From assembly GCF_022682495.2 (NCBI RefSeq), contig NC_071399.1, forward strand, positions 8,227,342 to 8,291,341: a DNA stretch of 64,000 bases, written 5' to 3'. Position 1 is the stretch's first letter, and each line of letters opens with the position of its first letter. The DNA comes from Desmodus rotundus (Eukaryota; Chordata; Mammalia; Chiroptera; Phyllostomidae). Below, piece after piece: positions 46,701 to 61,700 of the stretch. The notes beneath the pieces are model-generated. The model was not told where the DNA came from and searched no databases. It worked only from the letters and a program-made list of their open reading frames with translations. A program made the translations under genes and the position numbers.

Positions 46701-49700
46701 AACCTTCCAGAACAGTCATTTTCTCAGAGAAGCCTCAGCACGGAGATGCTTTGTGCACTCGCATGCACAGCATCCCAGGTGAGCGATTCAGTTAGTGTTA
46801 CCTGTGTGTGGGTGCGGGGCTTGTATGGGGAGAACCTTTCTCAAACGAGGTTCCTGTTGCAGTAAAGTTCAATGAAATGCTTCTAAGTCATTTCGTCTTA
46901 GACACCTCGCTTTACTACAGCAGCCACCGGGCTGGTTTCTTTTAGGCTACTTGCCATATTCACAAACCTCAATGTGATCAGAATGCCAGAAATTCCCACA
47001 GATGGACCTGATGGCTTCATGTCAGAAAGCTGTCAGCTCCAGATGCTGGCAGCACTGGATCCGGGATGCTTCAAGATAGGGGTTTCTACACGTGCCTTTT
47101 GCAAAAGGCTTCGGCGTTGGGTCTCTTGGATTCATTAGGGACTTACGTCTTCAGGGGCTGGGTGGGAGCTCTTGCCTGTTTGGAGTTGAGCTGACAAGTT
47201 CTTGGTTGCCAGCTGTTTTCCACATGGGTCTGGGCTCCATCACAGGTCAGCTCATTTGTCACAGAGTGGTTGGGTGAGGAGCGATGGGTGGAAATGTCTG
47301 CAGGTCTGGGATTGACTATTTATAGCTTTAAGGTCCAGGAACAATGCCAGAAGGACATGTGGTCATCAGCCCAGTTACCTGAGAGCTGCAAGGGGCCCCT
47401 AGTCCTGGGGTTTCAGGGACACGCAGGTCTCCCGTCACCTCAGGATTCTGTCCAGACTTCTTTTCAATGTAAAAAGTTCATACTGTCACTGTTCATCCAT
47501 TTTCCCGACTGAAGTTGGTTGGACAGAGAAAGAGTTAGGGAGAAAGAAATGGAGGCAATTTAAAGGAATGGTTGAAGTTGCTGACTGTTAACAAAAACAA
47601 TCCAAAACTTATAAATAAGGCCAAAAAACATTCTGCCTGCCGTTCCAGTGCGGTACGAGAGTAGCATCTAATTAGCTTGCTCACGGGTCAGCAGACGGGA
47701 CTACCGGTTCGAGTCCCGTAAAGGCAGCGGCTGCCCTGCAGAAAGCCAGCAGGATGAAATGACCTTTGTTTGTTGGAGACAGCCATCCTCAGGGTTGTGG
47801 TCGGATGGTCCTCGAAGTTATTAAGTATTTCTGCATCCAACAATAATTACACCCCGTGATTGTCCATCATCCTTTTTCTTTGTCGGGGTTTCTCAGTCTC
47901 CCTTTAACCAGCTCGGTCATCTCCTGATTCCCTCAGAAACGAATTAATTTGAGCTGTTGCATAATTCTCCTATACTTATGTAGCGAGCACACGGCAGAGC
48001 TTTAATTGTGAACATGATACTTTGGCATCAGAACTAGAAAAGCCTGGGCTCAAATCCTCGCTTCTCTTCTCACTAACCTGGAGCCTCCAAGTATCTCTAA
48101 CATCCCTTTCCCACCTGATAAACCCCCTAAAGGCTGTCCTGGGGGACTAACGAGCTAGAGCCAGCAAAGGAATTGATGCAGTAGAGGGGAGCAAAGGGAA
48201 CGAGACAGCCCCCACAGTCAACACCTTCGCCACCTCTCCTACCTTCTATTAAAGGCTGTCTGTCCTGTGTCCCTCTCTCTGCTCCTCACACCGATGGCAC
48301 AGTGGACAGACACTCTATTTAAGCAGTACAGACCAGGAGAAGTGTGTCTGTGTTGTGTTCATGTTTGCATGCTCGTGTGTGAGAGCCCTAAGTGCTCTTC
48401 TTATCACAGCTAGGCCTTGGAGACAGCTGAGAGAGGTGTATTCGGCGTTCTAAACACACTCCTTCATTTGGGGCTCTCCACCTGCGACTGCAGGGTGCAC
48501 AGTGGGAGACCCTTCAGCTGTCACGACAAATGGATGAGAGATAGACTGCACTGCCAGACAGGGTGTTGCGTTACTCGGTGGTGTTTGTGGGACAACTGTG
48601 TTCCAAATTTTCATATTTGGTAGGGCAATAGACTGCGGGGATGGCCAGCCTTTGTATGTGTTGGAAAGAGCCTCACGTAGACTTAGCCGCGCCTGAGTCC
48701 CCGCTCTGCTTGTTGGCTACACCTGCCGCTCTGCTCTGCTCTGTTTGCACAAACGAGGCTGCGGTGCAGCATCCCAGTTCCACACTCCGGGCGAGAAAAA
48801 GAAAGCAGAGCAGGTAGCAGGAGGCGACATCACCTAGCCTGAGTTACAGACTACGTGGTGGAGCACATTTACTCAAAGGCTACTTCCCCCAGACCCTGTT
48901 CCTTCCCTCTGCCCACCTCCCCCCAATACCCTAAAATTTTAATTTGTTCCTTCCCAGCTTTTAAGTGTTTTAAACTCATTTTCTCTCCAACCTGTCGCTC
49001 AGAGCCCGAACCTTGATGTGCCCCAGAGGACACCCCACCCAGGAGACCCCCCTCAGTGGCCAAGGTGACTCCATGTCCGGCCCGGGAAACATAAGAGTCC
49101 CACACCCTCAGCCTCTTGGTGGCTGATCTTTCATGTAGACCCCACCTGGGGACCCATTGACGTCCACTTCCAGTGATTTCTGAGACTGACATGCGGCTTT
49201 GTCCTGACCTGTCGAGTTGGTCACTTACTTGCCCTGACAAACTCTCATGAGCTATTGAGGACAGCATGACTAATTTCTGCATTTTTCACACTGTGTGTTA
49301 CGTTCTAACATGCTAACTCCTTTGTACATTTCCAAGAACTGGGTTAGAGGAAGCCATTTCCTAAACCTATTTCACTGCTGCGCCTCCCTTTTTGCCAAAT
49401 ACTTATGAATGTCTTCTGAGATACAAGCGCTCTCTAAATCACCACCTCTCCGAGACATCAGTTCACCCATACCAAGCCTTCTTAGTTCACGTTAGCAGTC
49501 ATGTTTGGTCCTGGAAACAAGGAGGAACAGTGGTGCAGCTGAGAGTCTGGGACACTTACTTGAAGGAGTCCAGAGCGTCGCTGATGGCGTTGGCGAAATT
49601 GATATCCGTCGGGACATTTTTGTATTCTAGGCAGTAAGTAGGTCTGACCCCAAGAATCTCGACCTCACAGCCTAAGAAGGAAAAAGACGGTCCACAGTTA

Positions 49701-52700
49701 CTTTCCTCAGTAATTGAGGTAAGGCTAGGAGCCTCTTTCGGGAAGTAAGCACCATTAATCAAAGTAAAATTTTGTTCGTTTCCATGAAATGATGGGACTC
49801 CGTGATGATAAGTGGTAGAGTTAGCTGTAATTTTGTTTAACTGGAGCAGAGTTCTAGAGGGTCATTCCTACGCAACCCCGGTGTGTCCCCTGCCAGGGAC
49901 TAGCAAAAACGAGTCAATAATTGTCTTTCCCAGTTCCCAAACTTGAAACAAAAAATTAGTTAGCACACAGAAATGTCTCAATTAAAACATTTTTCCTATA
50001 GATTTTTTCATAACTACTACTTCTCCTATGGTACCTTTGCATATTCTAGAATCAAGTATTAGGTGGTATCTGATTAGTTCAGGAATAATAAAATAAGTAT
50101 TTCTCTCGTCTAACTAGACCTGGAGGGATGGCCCTAGAGGAGCAAGCCTAAAAGTCACCTAGTGCAAGTAAGGGCTCTGAGCCGTGACCTTGACCCTCCC
50201 AAAATGGAGTAAAAGAATAAAAGACATTCAGATGTTAGGAGTCGTGATGGCCCCAGCTTCTCTGTCCCAGGCCCCTGGAAAGTAGAAGCAGTTGCCCTGA
50301 GGAAGAGACACCCAATTTTCTCAGAATATAAGGCAGGGAGGGATGAGACAGTTTCAGTTTGAGTAAGTTGGGTACATTTTTGGGCACCTACTACGAACTA
50401 GTTACTATGTTCAGACATGGTGGAGACAGAAATGTATCAGTCAGAGTCTCCAACCCGGAGCATCCCAGAGGAGTACAGTATAAGTGAGGTGCACACTTAC
50501 TGGGTGGCGTGGGGACTTGGATGAGGCACACTTCCTCCTGGAAGCCTTCCTTGAATGCCCACATTGGGCTCAGTCTTATAGACCACATCTAGCCAATGCA
50601 TCGGAGCAGGGGGAGAAGGTGGCAGTGGAAGTGGGAAAGAAAAGAACATCCCAAGCAAAGAGAGCAGCAGAAGCAAAAGTTCAAAGTTAGAAACCATAAG
50701 GTGTGTGTGGAGAGCTGTCAGCACAGCACAGTCCCAGACGAGGGCTATCAGGACACCAGATGGTGAGCTTTTTGTGGCCCAGGGAAAATGATTTCCAAGG
50801 TGGAAGTGAGTAAATGTGGGACAAGCTGGGAATGGGGGGAGAAAGGAGTGTCTCTGTCAAGAAACACATTAAGCCAACTCCTGGGTACATCTGGTTACAG
50901 CTGGTGACATCTGGTCTACAGTTGGCTACAGCTGATTTATTAGAAGGTGGGGCAGCCTCCGAAAAGAACTCCTTAATCCAGCATACCATAGCAAGCTCAG
51001 TGCTCCAGGGAGACCCCACCTCTCTCGGCCTGATTTCTTGGGTTCAGGGAGCGAGGGGCTGTCTAAGACAATTAAGAGAGACCCAGGAGGCAGGAAGCTG
51101 CCCTCCCAAGACTTGTTTGTTGAGTAGGATGAACAGTTTAGAGGCCCCCAGAGTAAATCCTGCCCACGAGTTCTTGGAAAATATTCATCACTGGGAGAAA
51201 TGCCGGCGGGATCTTGACCAGTAATAGCACTTAAGATACCTGAGTTTTATCAGGTGAAGGTTATTTGTGGATGTTTATTGCTCTCTCGAAGAGATTTATT
51301 CAGCCATGTGTGAGTGGGCCCACACTTTGTATCCACTCCCTGCTCAGTGCCAGCATCCCAAATGCAAACAAGACCCCACCTGTCCTTCAAAAGATTAACA
51401 GCCATGCCCCGTATGGCCAGGTACCTGCTTCTGGCACATCTGACATAGTTATGTGAGTTTGCAAGTAATGGAATTTTGACCATGGCTTTTCAGATAAAAG
51501 AAACTACACACTTTTTTGTGTTTGTACATTATCAAACCATAAGGGGGAAAATATCATTGGCTGCACTCTCTGCTGGAGCTTTTCACACAATGTTCAGCAT
51601 ATAATGAAAAATCATGAGCCAAGACACAGTGAAATGTACCTCGTAATTAAGAGAGAAATAGTCAACAAAACCAACTCCACAGATGACACAAACGTTGGCC
51701 AGAAAAGGTAAACATAAAAGAAATTTCTTTAAAATATTGTTGGCTATTTAAAACAAAATTATTAGCAATATATTATGGGGTCTACAATATATGTAAACAT
51801 AAGTAAAATAGATGACAATAAGAATATAAAGAATATGTACAAACAAATGGCATTCTAAAACTCAAAAATTCTAACATTTGTGGGGTAATATAATATTTCA
51901 AGTTGACTTGAATAAGTTAAGGATGCATGTTGGTATGTCTAGAGTAATCATTAGAAAAAAAATAAAATCTGAAATCAATGGAGAATATATAATAAGATTC
52001 TAAAAGTACTCAATTAATGTAAAAGAAGACAAAAATTGAGCTACAAAGAAATAAAAAAAAACAGTTAAAACAAATTAAAAAACAATACACAAATGGTAGG
52101 CTTCATTCTAACCATATCAATAATATATCAAATGTAAATGGATTAAACAGTTCATTTAACTGTGAGAGATGGTCAGTCTGGATAAAAATTTAAAACTCAA
52201 ATATATGCTGCCAACTTGAGAAAATTTTTTTAAAAATATAAATATACTGACTGGTTAAAAAGAAAGGGATGGGGAAATGTTTTACCCCAGAACAATAAAT
52301 ACAAACCATTGGATATGGCCTTATAGCCAGGTAGATTTCTACAAAACATGAAGTGATGGCAAAGATGGGCAGCTGGCACTCGGTTTTCAGGAGGGACAGT
52401 AAAACCTGCATAGCAGGCTACTCTACTAAAAACTGCAGGCAGCTGTAACACAACGGCAGGTGTCTAAACACAGAAGAGGTACAGTAAACACGTGGTATAA
52501 AAGATAAACAACGGTGCACCCGTACAGGGCACTTCCACGAACAGAGCTTGTAGGACTGGAAGTTGCTCTGGCTGAGTCAGGGAGTGAGGGTGAAGGACTA
52601 GGACGTTACTGGACAGAACTGTAGACTTTGTAAACAAGTCCACTTAGGCTACAGCAAATTCATAAAAAAACATCTTCTTTCTTTAATAATAGTTAGCCTT

Positions 52701-55700
52701 AGTTCACTATAACATTTTTACTTTATAAACTTCTAATTTTTGAAGCTTTTTGACTCATTTATCACAAACACATTGTACAGCTGCACAAAAATATTTTCTT
52801 TCTTCATAGCTTTATTTTATAAGCTTTTTTCTGTTTATATTTTTCAATTTATTTTTTATTGATGCTTTTTCCTCATTTTTGTTAAAAATAAGACAAAATC
52901 ACAAATATGTCCTTTACTCTATACCTGCTGGCACTAAATTCAGGTTTCTTTGTTTGCAGAAAAGGCCATTATTTTTGAAAGATATTTTCACTGGATGCAG
53001 AACTTTGTGTTGATCTTTAGTTTATCATACCACTTTGAGGATATCATTCCATTGGCTTTTTAGATTCCAATACTTCTTTCATAAAGTCAGCTGTCAGTCT
53101 TATTAATGCCCCCTTGAACAATTTTCTCTGAATGCTTTTAAGATTTCCTTATGATCTGTGGTTTCCAGCAGTTCTTAAATGTGTGATGTTCTCTTCCAGG
53201 CTTCCCAGCACTTCTTGAACCTGTGATTTGATGTCTCTTGTCTGTTTTGGAGAGCTCTCAATCATTATCTGTCAGATATTAGAGAGATAATGATTCTCAT
53301 TCCCTGTGTCTCATTCTCTGTGGGTATGTGGCCTTTTCACTATGTCCCCCAAGTCTCCTCCATTCTTCTCTACCTTTTTCATCTGTTTGCCTCTTCTCAC
53401 TTAAACTAGGTAGCTGTATTCAGTTCTAGAATTCACTTTCTACAAAAACAACTCCATCCCTGGCTGGTGTGGCTCAGTGGATTGAGTGCAGCCTGCAAAC
53501 CAAAGGGTTGGCAGTTCGATTCCCAGTCAGGGCACATGCCTGGGTTGTGGGCCAGGTCCCCAGCATGGGGCTCGAGAGAGGCAACCACACATTGATGTTT
53601 CTCTCCTTCTCTTTCCCAAATAAATAAATAAAATCTTTTTTTTTAATTCCATTTTACTACCGGTGTGTCTCCATTCTGTCACTCAGTTCCTTAATCATAG
53701 CACTCCTAGAGTCCATGCCTGACATCTGGATCACCTGTGGGTTTGCATCTGTTGTCTGCTTCTTTTCCTCTTGGTTTTTAGGTCAGGTCTCATTTTCCTA
53801 TATTCTCGTTATTTTCTCCAATTGAATGCTGCATATCCTACCTGTAAAATTATAGGTATCATTTGACACTTTTTATGTTACCTTCATTTAGAGAATATAT
53901 GCTCTTGTTTGCGATGGGCCCCTAAGCCGTGGGAAGACCATCACAATCCAGAGTGGATTTAGTCAGAGTCTGAGCTGATTCAATGCTCAGCTTTGTCCTT
54001 ATTAAAGCGCGGCCCTCAAGAAGTCTCCATCTCTTTTCTATTGCGATTCTTCTTCCTAGAATGTTTATTGCCTTTTGATGTCCACCCGACAGCCTGGGAT
54101 GTTTACGAGGTCTCTTCTCCTTGGTGGTCTGTGAACTCGAGTTGTTGTCATTTTCCCTCTCCTCTCGATCCTTCAAAAGCTCCTCACCTGCTGCTTTGGA
54201 GCCCCGCGTTTGACTGGGAGGCACACAGGATGCCAACTGCCAGATACACTCCTTCTCTAGGTCTTGCTGTGTCTCTAATCCATCACACGTGTGCACAGCC
54301 CAGCACACTGTCTCTTGTTGTTACTGGAGAAAAGAGTAGTTTCAAAACAACCAGTCCTGGCATTCTCCCAAGTAGAACCCCAAACTTCAATAAATAATCG
54401 TCAAACGTAATAAGTGACATTTTATTAAAAATGAATCTCATGATGAAAGACATAGGTATGCTTTTAAAAATTAATTCATATATCCATGGATGACTATGAC
54501 TGACCTCTAGTAGGAGACACGTTCAGAATCCATTCTATTTTTATGTGTTAAATGTAAGTATTAAGGAAGTTGTTCACATAAATAAGTAGATGGAAATAAA
54601 AGTAGCTTGTTGTACCAATGGCATTTGATTCTTTGAAGTGTTTCTGGGAATGCCAACCTTCACATAGTGATCTAGCATCATAAATTCTTGAATAATGGTT
54701 TGGCTGACAACTCAATGAAGGTTTTCTTAAAAAAAAGCAAGAATTGGAAAATACTTGATTTTTAAAAATTTTTTGTTATTTTTATCACTAGATACATTCA
54801 TTTCCTCAATACCTGCACAAATTTATTTGCCCTGTCTTTGTGTGTGCGTGTATACATAGTAGAGGCTTTCCCACACTGGGGCAACGCATCTCAGTAAGGT
54901 TCTTGATGGCTGAGGGACAGCCCTTTCTTATGCAAAGTAGAAAAACGCCATGTTTTAGGATAATTTTCACAATACATATGAAAGCTGAGGCTCCTAGAAT
55001 TGATTCCCTTAAAACTATTCTTGTTCTTGTAAACCCTTGGGAAGCCAGTTTGAAGACCCCTGAAATAGGAATCTACTCTATGAAATAGGAATCGACTTAA
55101 CTTCCGTCATCAGAAAATTATTTTAACTTACCTATTTTGCCACAACGCTTGACCGTGACGGGCCACGACATTGTCAAAATAATTTTGCAAAGCTATGGTG
55201 TCTACAACTCCAGCATTGCCATACGGACGCTCCCAGAACAGCCTTACATCCAGTACCTTTGTTTTACAGGAGAGAAAATGAGAGCCACCGGTGGGAGGAG
55301 TGAGTGGCCCAAGGTCTCCCTGCTGGCCAGCCCTGGGCTCTCCCAGCTCTGCACACACACCGCTTCCCTGCACCTTCCTTGCTTCCACGCAACTCTCTCC
55401 CAGGACCACCAAGCCGAGCCCATAAAAATCACATCTCTGCAGCTTCCTAGAGCACAGTTCTCGCCATCCAAGTGCAGCTCCGCTGGCCAACTTTGACACA
55501 TCTTGTAACAATAACTGCCGTGCGCTGCATTTTCTGTGATATGAGGCAGGTGTACGACTGTTGAATACACGTCTCAGGAGAGCTTATTAAAACAGCTAAG
55601 CCAATTAACTCACTTAGAAACATGGAACCTTTTCCAGGAAAACGCAGCTGAGGCCCAGGAGCTGGTGGGAACGAGTCCTTGGGGAAAGCAGGCCTTTGAT

Positions 55701-58700
55701 CCCCCCGTTGGCTGGGCCTCTGGGGCCAAGAGACGTCCAGCGGCGTCTGTGTTCTGATGGAGACAGAGGGCGGTGGGCCAGCCTGATGCAGGATGCTGCC
55801 GAAGACTGGCCTTGTGTTCAGGGGCAGAGAGCAAGCCCAGGAGACGAAGGAGATGAGAAACACTTGTCCATTAGAGCGGATTCCGAAACTGAACGGAAGA
55901 TGACTCAGTGGGCATCAGAAGTGACTAATAGGAAACCAGGGTGAGGAGGGACGGATGCCTAACCCCTGCTGAGTCTCTGCTGCAGGAGGTCGGTGGAGAT
56001 ACCACAGCAAGGCCTAATGAGGCCAATGCGGGTTTTAATCTCTGCATCTGCTAGCTGGCTTTTGATGGAAGAAATCTCGGCGCTGGGGTCAGGGCCTCCC
56101 TCCTCTCCAGGTGAGGAATGAGTGACCACTGCTAGACTGGGGTCCCTCAGGGCCCCTCAGATATGCTATCAGGGCTGAGGCATATGCTCCAAGATCATCC
56201 ACATCTTGCAGATGGTCACACAATTACAGTGAGATCGTACTCCCCCCGCAGAAAGCCATCTTGCCCTCTGTACCACATGCTGTTCTCAACCACAGTCTCC
56301 TCTGAACAGGTGTTTTCCCGGTATTTGGACCACAGCAGACGGAGTCAGTTCAGGGTGCAACATGCTGCTGATCCCTCCACAGCACAGCTGAGCGCTGCAG
56401 CTGGTTACTGGAGCTCTCGCACCTGTCCAGGAGTCCCAGCCCCCAGCACCCCCAATCCCAACCTGTGGTCTCCAAGTCTGTCAAACTGCCCTTTCCCTGT
56501 GTGTCTGGGGTCCTTGCTCCTGACCTCTGAGGTGGCCCTGAGCCACTCCAAGCAACGCTAGGACCAGGAGTGAGTACTGTGTGTGTTGGCCCCGCAAAGT
56601 CAACTCTCTGCAATCCTTGGGCCAACTGCCAGGGGCCAGTTTGGTGGCCACACTGCCCAGGGTTAAGCTCCACCTCTGCGTGTGGCCATGTGTTTCTGCT
56701 CCCCCAACCCGAGACGTGAAGAAGCCACCCTCCCTTCTCCAACACCCCAGTGGCCAGCTCCAGCTGTCCGCCTCTGTTCTGGGAATGACCCTCCTGCCCT
56801 TCCTGACCCTGATGGCCCCTCCCAGAATTCTCTTGGGGAGTTAAAATGGGGCTTGTGTTTCGCTCTGTGGTCTTTGCTGAAGTGTGTATTTGGATTCTTG
56901 ATGTGAATTCAAGAATTTTTATTGGGGCCAAGAGGGACCTGGGTCAGGGTACTCCCTGTGGGACTCAGAGCTCTGGTTCTGGGATCTGGGGACAGAGGGT
57001 GGATTGAACATCTACTCTGGTCACACATTCTGCATATCTGACCTCTTTTCACATGTCAGCCAGCCTGAGAGGAACATGGGCCATTCCTGTTGGACAAATA
57101 ATGACACTGCACCGCAGAGAAATGAAGGGACTGTCCCCAGCAAGGAAGTGGCTGAACTGGTCTAGCATCCATGTTCTGGCTCTTTGCTTTGAATTTCCCC
57201 AGGGTCCCCAAGTACCCCAGTGAAGTGCTGGAGCACAGCAAGAGAACAGGAGCCGGCAGGGCTCTCTGCCCACCAAGGGCTCAGGGGCAGGGGGAGTACC
57301 ACCTCTGTGTCCCGGCACACGCTGAATCAGACAGCCGGTGGCCCACTGACCCAGCCAGGAAAGGCACAGCAGAGGGGGCTGAGCCCACTTGCCCGCTGAC
57401 TGACCAGGAGGTGTTTGGCACCAACCAAGAAATGGATGCAGAGTGGCCCTTGGCCACCAAGAGCTGAGACTTCAGCATTCTCTACTGAGGACTGACTTGA
57501 TTTGGGAAGTACCAACACTGTGCCCCTCCCTCTGGACCCCTCCCCATGCTCTGAGGAGCTGCTGGCAAGCCTGTGGGGGGGCTGCTGGCACAGCAGGAGC
57601 ACAGGGTCTTCCCCAGCCTTGGCTCAATCTCTTAATCCCAAGTCCAGGCCGTCCCCAAGGTCCTGGCAATCCATCCAGGTCTCACCACTGTGGTTACCCT
57701 GGTCCTGGCTATTCCCACCTCTTCCCTAGGCCCATGCAGTGACTCCCTGAGTGGTCAGTCACCCCTTGCCCACCCATGGAGGATGCACACGTTCCACTCT
57801 CCACATGGCAGTCGGAGCAATCTTGTCAAAATGCCAGTATGACACTGTCACCTTCCTCCTTGAAACTTTCCAATGACTTCTTGTTCATCTCAGGATAAGA
57901 ATAAATTCTTCAGCTTGAACCGCGAGCCCAGCCTGGCCTTGGCCTCTCTCCACCTCACCCACAGCACATGCACCCTCCCATCTCAGTTTCTTGAACCTTC
58001 CATGCTTCTCCCATCCCTTCCATGACCTTAACACATGCTGTTCCTTCTGTGTGGATGCTCTGTCCCCCCAACACACCCACTCTTGCTTCCCCCCCCCAAC
58101 CCTCTCAGGTGTTACATCACACTCCCGGGTGAGGCCAGATCCCTTATGAAATGATACAGCAATGCAGCATGCTTTTCACTATTCTGTGATTAACAAGTGC
58201 ACTTTCACATTTATTTGGGCTCATGGGAGATCACCATCTGTCTCCTTGATTGGATAGTAAACTCTCAGGGTCGAGAAGAGCCTGTATCTGGTTTTGCTCA
58301 TAGCTGTCTCCGGAGAGCTTATTCCCAGGCCTCAAGTCACACCCTTTTAAGATGCTTTATGAAGAAACAGATTTGTGAAGAATGAAACTTCATCCCTGGA
58401 TTTGTCTGTAAGGCTTTTTAATTACCATAATGGATGCTGCTGAGGCACCGTGAGCCCTTTTGGCCAAGACACCATCCTAGGAAAAGAGATTTCACAGGCT
58501 GGACCGCTGTGAAAACTACCCCACGCTGTGGGGGTGGCTCCCACAGGCAGCGGCCCAGAGAGGCCAGGCCCCTCGGTTTCTCTGCAGCAGGAATGGCCAA
58601 CGCCTAGAAATTCTGCAGAATGCTTTTGAAGATCACGTCTCCTGTTCAACCTCAACTGGAAATGAGAATGGGTAATCCTTTTCCTGCTGACACAGACAGA

Positions 58701-61700
58701 CAACATCGGCAAGGCGGGTTTTGTCAAAGTCACAGCGAACAAAGGAAATGACTCAAGGTGAATTCAACCAAGAGAGTCTTGGAGAATTTTGACCCAAGCC
58801 TACTTTGGCCAGACAACATTAATTATGAGAGTTTGGTTTCCCTGGATATTCTGGTGAGTTTTTAACACATGTTTACAGCACATTTAAAAGATCAAATCAA
58901 TTAGATATTACAGAGGTATGTGTTGCCATGGGGCCAGAATCCTCGTCATTGTGGGCTCTTGTGTTACAAGAGCCCAGAATTGGGAGTGTAGTGTGCATGG
59001 GTGTGTTTTTCTGGAGAGGGGCTGCATGGTTGTGATCACTTCCCTAAAGAGCTCTGGATGAACAAGGCCAGGAACCAGCAAACTACATTCTAAGGCCTTT
59101 CCTGGTCCTAAAATTACGTACGTCTTAAGCTCTGATGCTAAATTGGTGATGTGATTGGAAAATGTAGTGGAAATCTGGATCCCTTGCATTTGCAATGCCA
59201 AATATCTGCCTGGAAAAAAAATTCCAGGTTTTATCCAAATGTTTGAAGTCACACACGTAGAGTCTAAGAAGGTCACTGTCGTGTTAACCCACGTAGTTCT
59301 GTGATTGCTGCTGGCTCCTAGTTGTCCCTGTGCCCGAGCACAGCCCATCTGAAGGTCAGAGGGGACCCGCCACAGCAGGAAAGGCCGGGGTGCTGTGTAC
59401 AACCCACAGTTCTTGATTGACAGCCCATGTGTGCCTCCTTGCTTGTCCCGGTGAAACCACCTTGATTCTCAGAACCGAACCTGATAGAAGCTGAGTCAGA
59501 TCCCCGCCACTACCTGCCCACCCAGCTCACCTGTGGAAAGAGAGGCAGGGGAAGCCAGGGACAGATGTGTCTTCCCCCTGCAAAGAAGGTGTCTGATTCG
59601 CTGGAACACCCAAACAGGACAGCAAGAGGCCAGCAGACAAGCACAGAGCTGTACCCAGTACCCTCTCAGGGCCCTGCGAAGAGTCGCCCCCAAGCCCCCC
59701 AGACTCTTGGCTGTAGGGAGTTAACACTGCAACAGGCAAGATGAGAGACGTGGGACTTTGAGTCCTTACAAACTCACTCCAGAGAGTCTGAACCGCAGAC
59801 TCCTAAAAGGTTACTCCTCTGTGTTCTTTTTGGGTTTCACGATAGCCACAAGATAAACACAGAAACGGCCACCACTGTGTAAGGCAGGCCCAATGGCCCG
59901 AAAACACACCCTTCTCTGCTTTGTGCTACTCTCCACATGAAGGGAATGCGGCACCCCTCCCTTCTTCCCCTCAATAGAACTCCTCTGACGTCAAACCACA
60001 AGGACAGAGCAGGGGAATAAAATCAGGGAAGGACACACGTAAGCGGCTCTCATCCTTTGCAAAAACACCACTAGGTCCTAGCTATGCAGTGCCTGCTGAT
60101 TCCTTTGGGCCTTCCCAAAGCAATATCTGACTTCGGGCCTGGGAGCGATTCCTGAGGCACGCTTCTCCCTGCACAGCTCAGTGGCACCACTGGGTGGGGT
60201 AATAAGGGGTCTGTTCACATCATTCTCTTTCTGCAGGCCTGAGGTGCGGTATTTTGGACTCCTCACCGCCGATCAATTTTTCAGTCTGCTGCTTTATCTA
60301 CCTGACAGGAAGACTTGAACTACTGCCATTTCTAAATTGCACTTCTAAATATTGACTTAATGGCGAGACTCCGAGTGTCATAACACAGCTCACTGGGGCA
60401 AGGAAGACTTTCCAGGCCTCATCGAGAGGTCTGTACAATGTCCTGTGGGAGGAGAGAAGGAAGAGGAGGATTCGAGAAGAAAAACAAAATGAAGTCATGT
60501 TTAGAAGAAATGCCACCGCCCTTCACTTCATCTCGCTGAGACAAATGAACATGCACTGTGCTACCCGCGGTGGCTGGAGGGGACCCAGGGGAAGGGAGAA
60601 AGGGGAGAGTGACCCTGAAGCCTTCAGCCATCAGCCAGTAAGAACGGAAGGTGCCCAAGCCACGCTGGCTGGGCCGGGCGGCAGAGCTGTGGGAGAGAGC
60701 CAGCTCCCAGAGAGCCTTTATTTGTGTGCCCACTTTAGGACTGGACGGCGTCTAAGAATCAAGAGACTTTTCACCCAGTTTCTCTCCAGATGCAACATGG
60801 CTAGATCTTGAGCTAATCCTCATTGAGGTCACCGAGGAAATTCTAGGAGGCTATCTTTGTAGCTCCTTTCCTCCTGGCAGTTAACACTACAAAGGGATCT
60901 TAAGGCATCCCATCACATTCGCTGTTGAACTGTGAATCAGAGGAAGCGACCAGCCCTTCCTTGACCATAAGGAGCTGTTTTGGAGGAGCAACAAGGTATC
61001 TGCATGCAAATTAGCTTTGAGATTTGTTTTTTAGGTACTCCGTGATCTGTAAGTTCAAGGTGTTTGTTATAATTAAGGGGCCAGACTCTTCCACAGGAGA
61101 TAAAGGATAGTGCTCCGGAACTGCCCCTCAGAGAAAAGTCTGGAATATGGCAACTGCCTCCCTCTGGGATCTTCCCCCCTCTGTCCCTGAGTGTTGTCAT
61201 CCATGGGTCTCCCAAAGGTCATTGGCAGGAGATCACACGTGGAGGAGGCCTGTGGAGAGCTGGGGAGAGATCGTGGGGGAGGAGCTCTTAAAAGTCCTAG
61301 GATAGAGAGTGTTAAGTTAACCAGACGCCGTGGAAGAGTATTCTGTGGCATTGGGGCGACATTCACCTTGTTGGTCCTTGGGTTTGTTTGAAGGTGGGCC
61401 CCAGGCAGCGTGCCCGGTCTGTTCGCTCTCCTATGTCTATGCATGCAAGCCCTTGTGTTGTTGACAGTGGTTTCTGAGAGTGACCTCAATGTGCGGCACC
61501 ATATTTTGGCTTCAGGCCGCATCATACTGGGCTGAACAGTGAGCTTAGCTCCACTGGCAAGCCTGATCCGCTCGGCTGACCCACCCACCATCTTATTTCC
61601 TTGGTTTCCCATCCAACTCTGAGAAGCGCTCAGGCTCCATTTAAGGTAATGCAGCTCTCTGAACCCCCTCCCTTGCTCGAAAGCTTCTTGTTGGGTCAGC

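Larger units (their letters stand above)
44316..49559 (-). other. ENPP6: ENPP6 intron 3 (5.2 kb)
   Basis: Donor gtaagt follows exon 3 and acceptor ccctccag precedes exon 4. It holds an L1 3' end (44430-44575), MIR-like pieces near 45000 and 48050, an LTR-like block (45700-46200) and an isolated Pol III B-box-like hairpin near 47706. The remainder, 46200-47650 and 48130-49559, shows nothing I recognise. Confidence 0.85.

Noticed and set aside
47640..47730. Functional tRNA gene
   Set aside because: The B-box is present, but acceptor and anticodon arms do not pair and the T-arm is out of register.
56350..56931. 193-codon open frame on the minus strand in ENPP6 intron 2
   Set aside because: There are no domain motifs, and low-complexity Gly/Gln/Ser composition suggests a chance frame in GC-rich intronic DNA. 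It is not flanked by convincing splice sites.
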